Assembly: GCA_039962885.1 (NCBI GenBank)
Contig: JBDVGI010000090.1
Location: 1 to 8,651, forward strand
Length of the DNA: 8,651 nucleotides
Direction: 5' to 3'
Source: Litorimonas sp039962885
Lineage (GTDB): Bacteria; Pseudomonadota; Alphaproteobacteria; Caulobacterales; Maricaulaceae
Of this stretch, positions 1 through 5,590 are shown one piece after another (the first letter of the stretch is position 1; each line of letters begins with the position of its first letter). Under the pieces are notes generated by a model. That model saw only the letters and a list, made by a program, of their open reading frames with translations. It had not been told where the DNA came from and searched no databases. Both the position numbers and the translations under genes were made by a program.

Positions 1-509
1 TTCATATGGTCAAAGATCCTGTGACGGTTTTGGACGCGCAGATTATGCCAGATGATTGGCATGCCCGCTTTGATGCTATTGAACGGCGATATTTGTACCG
101 CATCATTGATCGCCGCATGAAACTGTCCTTAGATCGCGGGCGGCTCTGGCGTATTCCTGTGAAGCTCGACGCGGATGCTATGCACCGCGCCGCGCAAGTT
201 TTAGTTGGTAAGCATGACTTTACCACATTTCGTGACACGCAATGCCAAGCAAAATCCCCCGTCAAAACTATAGATGAAATTACTGTGCTACGTGCAGGTA
301 CAGAAATTCATTGCCATTTTCGCGCGCGGTCTTTTTTGCACAAGCAAGTGCGCTCTATTGTTGGAAGCCTCGCCGAAGTGGGGATGGGAAAATGGGATGC
401 TCAGGATATGCAAGCCGCGCTAAGCGCCAAAGACCGTACACAATGCGGGCCTGTTTCCCCGCCTGATGGTCTATATTTAACGCAAGTTATGTATGAAAAC
501 TGTTCTTAA
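1..509 (+). CDS. truA: tRNA pseudouridine synthase A (truA), 3' part
   Basis: This is the C-terminal part of TruA, which isomerises uridines 38-40 in the anticodon arm of many tRNAs to pseudouridine in the cytoplasm. The frame is open to the left edge, so the gene is cut by the window; the ATG at position 6 is internal, not the start. Family blocks are clear: HARFDA-type (HARFDAIERRYLYRI), FRDTQCQAKSPVKTI, FRARSFLHKQVRSIVGSL and the terminal CGPVSPPDGLYL. The family is usually about 245-270 residues; some 168 are present, and the catalytic Asp block (R-T-D-A-G-V-H) lies upstream of the window. The stop (507-509) overlaps the stop of the convergent membrane-protein gene in a shared TTAA. Identification is firm from motifs. 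Confidence 0.95.
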   Translation, partial: HMVKDPVTVLDAQIMPDDWHARFDAIERRYLYRIIDRRMKLSLDRGRLWRIPVKLDADAMHRAAQVLVGKHDFTTFRDTQCQAKSPVKTIDEITVLRAGTEIHCHFRARSFLHKQVRSIVGSLAEVGMGKWDAQDMQAALSAKDRTQCGPVSPPDGLYLTQVMYENCS

Positions 510-1060
510 AGTTGCTCTAGCCCCAACATGACCAAAGTCAGGCTAAAGGCGACAATGATACAGCCTAATAAAATGGCGGCGCCTAATTTAAATTCGGCAA
601 CCTTGTGCAAAAGGCGAATATCAATCGCAAGTAACCCCAAATATCCCGCAACTGTCACGCCGTAACTTAGGGTGAATGGCAAGGGTCCCAACATATACAG
701 GCCTAAGAATATTGCGCTAACCCACGCCAAACCTGTTACCGCCCAATGGCGCGTAATAACCCAAGGCCGAAATCGGTCTTGCTTATCCGTGATCATTGTC
801 AAAAGATATGCATAAGCCGAAAAGCTCAATAAATAGATAGACGTGATGATAATAAAGGGCGCGGCAGGGACAGCTTCGCGCTCTAATTCCTGTATCTGAG
901 CGCCATGAACATAAATAGCTGAAATAATAATGTAATATGCCGGTAGCGCAAAGAGCAAAACAATAAAGCTAGTTTTCAATCCTTTGCGTGAGAGGTCAAA
1001 ATAACTCTCCCAATTTGGCCAGTTTCCGATAACCGCAAAAAGTCCTAAAAATGATTTCAT
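506..1060 (-). CDS. Small multi-pass inner-membrane protein, function unknown
   Basis: The protein is about 184 residues with roughly five hydrophobic helices (counting from the longest frame: about 38-59, 74-98, 108-131, 134-157 and 166-188) and a short amphipathic N-terminus. The layout recalls Yip1-type or similar small alphaproteobacterial membrane proteins, but I see no diagnostic motif and assign no function. The start is uncertain. I prefer the ATG at 1060, which has an AAGG about 10 nt upstream; an ATG at 1069 and a TTG at 1084 are alternatives in the same frame. It converges on truA with overlapping stop codons and is divergent from the cupin gene, leaving a very short shared promoter region. 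Confidence 0.75.
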   Translation of the reverse strand: MKSFLGLFAVIGNWPNWESYFDLSRKGLKTSFIVLLFALPAYYIIISAIYVHGAQIQELEREAVPAAPFIIITSIYLLSFSAYAYLLTMITDKQDRFRPWVITRHWAVTGLAWVSAIFLGLYMLGPLPFTLSYGVTVAGYLGLLAIDIRLLHKVAEFKLGAAILLGCIIVAFSLTLVMLGLEQL

Positions 1061-1126
1061 CAAAGCCATGCCTTGCTTTATCAATAGCCCAAAGCGTTAT
1101 GCAAGCCGTAATATGAAAGCCATGCC

Positions 1127-1609
1127 ATGCCTAGGATTAACTCATCCGATGTTACCGTCACAACAGGGACAAACTACCCTCCAGAGCTTAATTCACCTTG
1201 CGAAGGACGGGCCGTGGAGCGCTTGTCACAGGCAGGCGGGATAACACAATTTGGGGCATATCGCGTCACCTTACCCCCGCCGCCTAAAGACGCTCAGAGC
1301 TGGGCCTCGCAACGCCATCATCATAGCGCCGAAGATGAATTTATTTACGTGTTATCAGGACGGCCAACATTAATTGATGACGCCGGAGAGACGCAATTAC
1401 GCCCGGGCGATAGTTGCGCCCACCCCGCAGGAGATGGCAATGGACACCACCTGATTAATACAACACATGAACCCGTGACATTTTTAATTGTTGGCACAAA
1501 AAATCCACAAAACGATCATTGCCGTTATCCAGATGCCGATCTTGACTTGCCCGCAAATGGAACATCTCAGCGTCAGCAATTTCGCAAGGACGGAACGCCC
1601 ATTACATAA
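1127..1609 (+). CDS. Cupin-domain protein (COG3837 type)
   Basis: A single-domain cupin of 160 residues, presumably cytosolic and metal-binding. Cupin motif 1 is intact around residues 64-78: H64-x-H66, four residues, E71, six residues, G78. Motif 2 runs over about residues 87-111 (G87, PGD at 93-95, then GNGHH with H107 in the ligand position, and N111). The segment PAGDGNGHHLIN and a C-terminal acidic tyrosine-aspartate stretch (YPDADLDL) followed by RKDGTP are typical of the COG3837 group of small cupins, whose substrate is not established. The start is the only ATG after an in-frame stop at 1109; the ribosome site is weak (GAAAG). The stop lies 8 bp from the convergent TadG-like stop. Confidence 0.85.
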   Translation: MPRINSSDVTVTTGTNYPPELNSPCEGRAVERLSQAGGITQFGAYRVTLPPPPKDAQSWASQRHHHSAEDEFIYVLSGRPTLIDDAGETQLRPGDSCAHPAGDGNGHHLINTTHEPVTFLIVGTKNPQNDHCRYPDADLDLPANGTSQRQQFRKDGTPIT

Positions 1610-1617
1610 TTATCTGA

Positions 1618-2805
1618 TTATTGGCTAATATAGGCTGTGCTTGTTTGTGACGGGCCAAGGCCTGGAGTTTCCAAATTGAGGTTTGCTCCATTTATGATGA
1701 AACTTCGCGCAACAAGAGACAGCTCACGGCTTCTGACTGTCGCGCCGCTATTGAGAATAATTTCACGGCTAGGCAGATATATGATGCCTTCAAAGTCAAA
1801 ACCGCGCGAGTCATTTATTATAAATTGTGAATTGCGCAGACCGGGGGTTTCAGTGATAAACACACCCTCATATGGCCCGCTTGTTGGCGGGGTTAATGTC
1901 GCTTTGACGCCGCTATTAAATTGCAACCGAGACTGCGCATCTGCGAAATAGAAGCTCACATTATCGCCACTCCATTCGCCGCCATTCACATTCCAACTTC
2001 CACCGCGAAGAATATATGGCTCTTCACCGCCCGTAAAATGCACCTTGGTATTGCTATTATTAAAATTGAAATACCCACAATAAACTCCGGGGTGTAGCGT
2101 AATATTGGCTTCATTAAAGTTCGTATTTCGATAATCGCAATGTGAACTATCAGGTTCTTCGAACTCTCCTAAATATGGATCTGGGTTAACAGCACAGCTT
2201 GTTTGGATATTATCAACCGCGCCATTATTATCAACAATACGGTCGCTAGCTATACAGGTTTGCGGGACTTCTAAAGTCACACCGCTATTGATAATAAAGG
2301 CAGGGTTGCGCGTTGAATGAACTTCTAATCCGCATTCTGGCGATGTCACATTCGCCCCGCTATTTAAGGTTATTCCCGCACCATTTCTAGTTTGCAGCGC
2401 GACAATACAAGCTGGCGCTGAACTCACACTTACAGCAGCGCTTACGGAAATTGGCAGAGTATCGCGCCCTAAAAACTTCCCAAAAAACAACGGCAATTGC
2501 CCATTAGCTGTTCCGCGAACGAATTCTGTTTCTACGCTATATTGGCTTTGTATATTTGATATATTTGTTTTGTTAAAGTTATCTTTGAAAAACCCCTGAG
2601 CATTTTGCTGGAAATCTTCGTTGCGAATATTTTGCGCAGCATGCAATGTCGACGCATCAAGTGCATTTTGCATATTCTGACTGTAAGAATAAGCGCGGCT
2701 TACATCTATCGCCATACCTGTGGAGAGCATTAAGGTAAATAATATGCCCCCAAAACCAACGGACATAGCGCCTGATTCGTTTTGCCCAAATTTATTTAAC
2801 AACAT
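1618..2805 (-). CDS. TadG-like Flp pilus-assembly family protein, orphan
   Basis: The N-terminus matches the TadE/TadG-like domain: a short basic head, a Gly-Glu/Ser motif (NESGAMSV, about 9-16), one hydrophobic helix (about 17-34) and then the MAIDVSRAY and NALDASTLHAAQ segments. In Tad systems such proteins are membrane-anchored with the bulk in the periplasm. The remaining 250 or so residues are rich in Asn, Ser and Gly and carry a recurring N-S-G turn (148, 173, 297, 352) inside alternating beta-like strands, suggesting a beta-helix-like exported part. Cysteines (133, 158, 184, 204, 223, 243) fit an oxidising compartment. The start ATG has GGGA 8 nt upstream, and an overlapping upstream ATG runs into a stop at once. 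No other tad genes are in the window, so it is an orphan; real pilus function is unproven. Confidence 0.85.
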   Translation of the reverse strand: MLLNKFGQNESGAMSVGFGGILFTLMLSTGMAIDVSRAYSYSQNMQNALDASTLHAAQNIRNEDFQQNAQGFFKDNFNKTNISNIQSQYSVETEFVRGTANGQLPLFFGKFLGRDTLPISVSAAVSVSSAPACIVALQTRNGAGITLNSGANVTSPECGLEVHSTRNPAFIINSGVTLEVPQTCIASDRIVDNNGAVDNIQTSCAVNPDPYLGEFEEPDSSHCDYRNTNFNEANITLHPGVYCGYFNFNNSNTKVHFTGGEEPYILRGGSWNVNGGEWSGDNVSFYFADAQSRLQFNSGVKATLTPPTSGPYEGVFITETPGLRNSQFIINDSRGFDFEGIIYLPSREIILNSGATVRSRELSLVARSFIINGANLNLETPGLGPSQTSTAYISQ

Positions 2806-2861
2806 GATTCATCCCAAATCTATCATTTTGGAAAAGTCATCATTTATGACTAAATCCAGTA

Positions 2862-2892
2862 ATTATAGATAGGGTAAGCTGTAAACCTATCT
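2862..2892 (-). promoter_or_regulatory. Candidate promoter and operator of the TadG-like gene
   Basis: A perfect TATAAT (minus, 2867-2862) lies 56 nt before the start codon. Abutting it is a perfect 7-bp inverted repeat, AGATAGG (2867-2873) and CCTATCT (2886-2892), with a 12-nt spacing, occupying the -10/-35 spacer. No good -35 hexamer is visible at 17 nt, which fits a promoter that needs or is blocked by a regulator. The function is inferred. Confidence 0.4.
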
Positions 2893-2963
2893 GCTTTCCT
2901 AAGTTTTGACCTTAACGAAGCATTAAGTTTTCAGTTCATGAGTTTCAAAGAACGGTTAAAATT

Positions 2964-3539
2964 TTATGAAGCCGTCCGCTCTGGAATAGGACACACAATA
3001 CCTGTTGGTCCGTGGGCACAATAACCTTGCGGGTTTTTGGCCAAGTATTGTTGATGGTAATCCTCCGCAGGATAATATTTTGGCGCGTTACGAATTTCTG
3101 TTGTGACAGCTCTGTTATACGCCGCCTCATAACGCAACATTGCCTCTTTAGCTAAAGCCTCCTGTTCATCGGAATAGGTATAGATCGCGCTTCGGTACTG
3201 GGAACCACGGTCATTACCTTGGCGATTGCCTTGTGTCGGATCATGGTTTTCAAAAAAGACTTTCAAGACCTGTTCAAAGCTAATTTTTGTAGGATCAAAG
3301 ACAACATGCACCATTTCAGCATGCCCTGTCTTGCTACTGCAAACCTTTTTATAATTTGGTGCTGCCTCATGGCCACCCGCATAACCAACACTCGTGACAT
3401 ATACGCCATCGAGCTGCCAAAATATGCGCTCAGCCCCCCAGAAACATCCCATACCCAACTGCACTTGCTCAAAGCCAGCAGGGTAGTTTTCAAACATGTT
3501 TTGACCATTGATGAAATGAATTGGGTTAGAGCACAGCAT
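2964..3539 (-). CDS. msrA: Peptide-methionine (S)-S-oxide reductase MsrA
   Basis: MsrA reduces the S epimer of methionine sulfoxide in free or protein-bound form, repairing oxidative damage with thioredoxin as reductant. The catalytic motif GCFWG is at residues 31-35 with nucleophilic Cys32. The blocks VGYAGG (51-56), TGHAE (71-75), FFENHDPT (95-102), RGSQYRSAIY (111-120) and PAEDYHQQYL (157-166) are all present, and Cys174 in the YCAHG motif and Cys183 can act as resolving cysteines. At 191 residues it is of normal length. The N-terminal IHFINGQ resembles longer alphaproteobacterial forms, which supports the ATG at 3539; an AAGGA sits 6 nt before it. It is the second gene of a tight pair with the amidohydrolase-like gene (9 nt gap). 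Confidence 0.96.
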   Translation of the reverse strand: MLCSNPIHFINGQNMFENYPAGFEQVQLGMGCFWGAERIFWQLDGVYVTSVGYAGGHEAAPNYKKVCSSKTGHAEMVHVVFDPTKISFEQVLKVFFENHDPTQGNRQGNDRGSQYRSAIYTYSDEQEALAKEAMLRYEAAYNRAVTTEIRNAPKYYPAEDYHQQYLAKNPQGYCAHGPTGIVCPIPERTAS

Positions 3540-3542
3540 GTT

Positions 3543-3551
3543 TTATCCTTA
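3543..3551 (-). promoter_or_regulatory. msrA ribosome-binding site overlapping the upstream stop codon
   Basis: Read on the minus strand, the upstream gene's TAA stop (3551-3549) continues directly into AAGGA, which is placed 6 nt before the msrA ATG. Stop and ribosome site share bases, which favours coupled translation of the pair. This is direct sequence evidence; the coupling itself is inferred. Confidence 0.7.
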
Positions 3552-4271
3552 TAATGATATTAGCGGAGCGATAATTTCCGCCATTTGCATCGCAACACGA
3601 CGCGCCTTATCTTGCGTATCTATATGGTCTTGACGTATCTCGATTGCAAGATGCCTTAAGCAGCGCGGGGCCAAATGATGATCAACCGTATAATTAAGAT
3701 CATAAGCCGAATATGGCTCATTCATCCGAACATCATAATTATAGGCCGCCTCCATAGCGGTTTTAAATTTATGGGCCGTTGGCTCATCATGGCGCACCAA
3801 AAGTCCAATATCGACCATTCGCGGGGCTTGTCCTCGTACTTGCGGTGTGAAGCTGTGAATAGACAGCACAAGAGGAGTTTTCATCACATCAAGCTGGGCA
3901 TCTATTGCATCATGGTAAGGCGTGTAAAATGCCTCTAGCCGTTCGTTTCGCTCTCTAGGAGTTAAATTGCGATTACCCGGTATATGCGTGCCATCACTCT
4001 CGAACGGAATAAGACTATCACGTTCAGGCTCTCGGTTGAGGTCAATGACAAGGCGCGATACGGCTGCCAATTGTCCCGCGCACCCAAAATGCGTACATAA
4101 GGTCTTTATAATTGTCTCTGTCCCAATATCCCAAGCGATATGACGGGTTAAATCTTCTCCCTTAAGGCCCAAGGCTTTATATTGGCTTGGAATATGATTA
4201 GAGGCATGGTCCCCGATGATAAAAAGCGGAATATCTGTTACCGCAGAAACAATGTGAAAGGCATTTTGCAT
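3549..4271 (-). CDS. N-formylglutamate amidohydrolase-family protein (COG3931 type)
   Basis: A 240-residue zinc-hydrolase-type protein of the N-formylglutamate amidohydrolase family (PF05013). Conserved blocks are GDHASNHIP (20-28), HIAWDIG (44-50), SRLVIDLNR (72-80), the His-containing SIHSFTP (137-143) and EIRQD (211-215); His22, His138 and the acidic residues are candidate metal or catalytic residues. The family founder hydrolyses N-formyl-L-glutamate in histidine breakdown, but this COG3931 branch is usually found away from hut genes, as here, so the true substrate is open. The ATG at 4271 has no Shine-Dalgarno sequence (CCACCTTT precedes it) and a GATAAT lies 8 nt upstream, so the message may be leaderless. 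It leads a two-gene unit with msrA. Confidence 0.88.
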   Translation of the reverse strand: MQNAFHIVSAVTDIPLFIIGDHASNHIPSQYKALGLKGEDLTRHIAWDIGTETIIKTLCTHFGCAGQLAAVSRLVIDLNREPERDSLIPFESDGTHIPGNRNLTPRERNERLEAFYTPYHDAIDAQLDVMKTPLVLSIHSFTPQVRGQAPRMVDIGLLVRHDEPTAHKFKTAMEAAYNYDVRMNEPYSAYDLNYTVDHHLAPRCLRHLAIEIRQDHIDTQDKARRVAMQMAEIIAPLISL

Positions 4272-4279
4272 AAAGGTGG

Positions 4280-4307
4280 ATTATCAGACCTATACACCGT
4301 TGCAAGC
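4280..4307 (-). promoter_or_regulatory. Candidate promoter giving a leaderless mRNA
   Basis: On the minus strand GATAAT (4285-4280) is 8 nt before the ATG at 4271, with CTTGCA/GCTTGC 15-16 nt further upstream. Initiation 7-8 nt after the -10 would fall on or next to the A of the ATG. The -35 match and its short spacing are only moderate. Confidence 0.35.
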
Positions 4308-4364
4308 TATGAATATCAGTGCTAATCGCGGCGCTGCAAGATAAGCGTGCGCTTGTCTCAAACC

Positions 4365-4382
4365 CCTCGGATAAAACCGAGG
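4365..4382. other. Perfect 6-bp hairpin upstream of tRNA-Ser
   Basis: CCTCGG (4365-4370), loop ATAAAA, CCGAGG (4377-4382). A second imperfect stem (4339-4346 with 4351-4358, one G-T pair, loop GTGC) lies just before it. Neither is followed by a clear T run on either strand, so neither is called a terminator. They may be part of the tRNA leader or of the divergent control region. Confidence 0.4.
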
Positions 4383-4397
4383 AAAATACCTTGTGAT

Positions 4398-4488
4398 GGT
4401 GAGGTGGCCGAGTGGTTTAAGGCGCACGCTTGGAAAGCGTGTTTAGGTTTGTAGCCTAACGTGGGTTCGAATCCCATCCTCACCTCCA
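4398..4488 (+). tRNA. tRNA-Ser (anticodon GGA), CCA encoded
   Basis: The cloverleaf is complete. The acceptor stem pairs GGTGAGG (4398-4404) with CCTCACC (4478-4484) without mismatch. The D arm uses GCC/GGC; the anticodon stem is CACGC/GCGTG (4425-4429 with 4437-4441), with loop TTGGAAA and anticodon GGA at 4432-4434, reading UCC and UCU. A long class II variable arm has a TTAGG/CCTAA stem, typical of serine tRNAs. The T arm has loop TTCGAAT at 4466-4472 and a GTGGG/CCCAT stem. CCA is encoded at 4486-4488. The discriminator base at 4485 is T, whereas serine tRNAs in well-known bacteria have G73. The gene marks the border between housekeeping DNA and the AT-rich accessory region. Confidence 0.96.
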
Positions 4489-4573
4489 GCATTATTTTAC
4501 AAGTAACTGTTATATAAAGAATATTCAAATAATGAAAATACTTAATACCACAAATTATACCACATTATTATAA

Positions 4574-4663
4574 AACGTAGATACACTTTACCGTGCTTTA
4601 TCGGAACGTAATCATCTCAACAAAGGCGAAGTCACAAACATCCCCTTAGCGGACTTAAGATAA
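4574..4663 (+). pseudogene. Possible C-terminal gene remnant
   Basis: After an in-frame stop at 4571, 29 sense codons run to a TAA at 4661-4663. The translation reads like ordinary protein (YRALSERNHLNKGEVTNIPL, then ADLR). It has no start codon, and the sequence before it is AT-rich and full of stops. The last eleven codons coincide with the repeat copy, and the second copy reads GEVTNIPIADLK in the same frame. It may be the tail of a lost gene at an insertion junction; chance is not excluded. The YRALSE stretch recalls some HigA-type antitoxins but is too short to assign. Confidence 0.25.
4628..4658 (-). repeat. Intermodule repeat, copy 1
   Basis: This 31-bp sequence matches 7037-7067 at 30 of 31 positions, the only difference being T versus A at position 19 of the repeat. 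Its ends are the complementary pentamers AAGTC and GACTT. It lies 44 nt after the stop of the minus-strand methyltransferase gene. Confidence 0.85.
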
Positions 4664-4702
4664 AATCCGTTTTCAGACGAATTCAAGCGTTTCGCTGCAA
4701 GG

Positions 4703-5566
4703 TTAAGCGACTAACGACAAATGTTCTGATAGCATGGATACAGGGGCATTGAGGGCTTCAGACATAACAAGAATTTCTTGCCCCTTTCTCTTTGTCTGAA
4801 CAGAATAATTTAAGTTGAATTCAACTTGGCGGCATGATTTGTAAAGCTCCGTTATCTCGGGAGTATTATCGTAGGTCATAATCCAAGGTTTTTTCAATTT
4901 TAGAACATTCAATGAGACATCATAATGATCCTCATGATTATAGAAGCTCGTGTAAAGTGACGCTCCCTTATTATAGTATGGAGGATCTATGTAAGTGAGA
5001 GATTTTTTTGGCAAAGTAGGCTCTATGGTGTCAAGAAATTCGATGGCGTCTAAATTATACAAGTGAATACGATGTCTATATTCTGAAATGATTTTTATCT
5101 TGTTTATGAGTGCTGGTTTATTGAACCGACAATCAATTTTATAATTACCATTCTGATTTAAACCTCCAATAACACCAGCTTTTTGAATAATTCCCGAGCG
5201 ATTAGTCCGATTCAAAAAGAAAAACGCAAATCCCCTTTTGAGGGAAGTTGTTTTTTTTTGTGCTAGAATTTCCTTTTGTCTATGCCATTCTTCAATATTC
5301 ACGTCTGTTGTTTCAATCAATTTTATCAATCGATTGGTTTGATTAAGGACAGCATTCCAAAATGACCAAACTGCGACATCATAGTCATTTATATGGATTT
5401 CACGTACAACATTGTTGAATAGAAGAGATAACGCCAACCCTGCTCCCCCTGCGTAAGGTTCGGCATAGTGACCTCGTTCTAAGCCATTCTGCCTAATCAG
5501 GTTTGACACCATTGGGTAAAGTACTGTCTTTCCGCCCGGGTATCTTAAAGGTGATGGTGTAACCAA
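4703..5566 (-). CDS. Dam-type (D12 class) adenine-N6 DNA methyltransferase
   Basis: This enzyme family transfers a methyl group from S-adenosylmethionine to N6 of adenine in a specific DNA sequence. The D12-class layout is complete over 287 residues: motif X RYPGGK (8-13), motif I AEPYAGGAG (35-43) for cofactor binding, INDYD (59-63), FFLNRTNRSGII (116-127) and the catalytic DPPY (194-197). The recognition sequence cannot be read from the protein. The start is TTG at 5566 with AAGG 8 nt upstream; the only other possibility would be a non-standard codon, because the preceding in-frame stop is the TAG of the ParB-like gene at 5591-5593. Both genes share one reading frame and probably one mRNA. 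No cognate restriction enzyme of an ordinary type II kind sits directly beside it. The class is certain and the role is open. Confidence 0.93.
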   Translation of the reverse strand: MVTPSPLRYPGGKTVLYPMVSNLIRQNGLERGHYAEPYAGGAGLALSLLFNNVVREIHINDYDVAVWSFWNAVLNQTNRLIKLIETTDVNIEEWHRQKEILAQKKTTSLKRGFAFFFLNRTNRSGIIQKAGVIGGLNQNGNYKIDCRFNKPALINKIKIISEYRHRIHLYNLDAIEFLDTIEPTLPKKSLTYIDPPYYNKGASLYTSFYNHEDHYDVSLNVLKLKKPWIMTYDNTPEITELYKSCRQVEFNLNYSVQTKRKGQEILVMSEALNAPVSMLSEHLSLVA

Positions 5567-5590
5567 TGTTTTAGCCTTACTAACAAGTCG

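Larger units (their letters stand above)
4489..4702. other. AT-rich junction region without an intact gene
   Basis: This region starts with a stretch of mostly A/T after the tRNA and ends at the methyltransferase stop. It holds a short plus-strand open frame (4574-4663) and one repeat copy (4628-4658). I see no integrase, no complete gene and no clear terminator; 5-bp stems around 4690-4710 are too weak to call. Confidence 0.5.

Noticed and set aside
1062..1126. 11-bp direct repeat AAAGCCATGCC at 1062-1072 and 1116-1126 as an operator
   Set aside because: It is short, one copy lies inside the start region of the membrane-protein gene, and it could be chance; no further support.
1637..1951. 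Plus-strand 104-codon frame inside the TadG-like gene
   Set aside because: It is a shadow of the strongly supported minus-strand gene and shows no protein-family signal. The same applies to the other opposite-strand frames at 3219-3554, 3675-3938, 5946-6368 and 7945-8277.
2945..3130. 61-codon minus-strand frame at the end of msrA
   Set aside because: It overlaps the conserved C-terminal half of MsrA in another frame and has no recognisable content.
4365..4382. Intrinsic terminator before the tRNA
   Set aside because: The 6-bp stem is perfect but is followed by A-rich sequence on the plus strand and GGGGTTTG on the minus strand, not by a T run.
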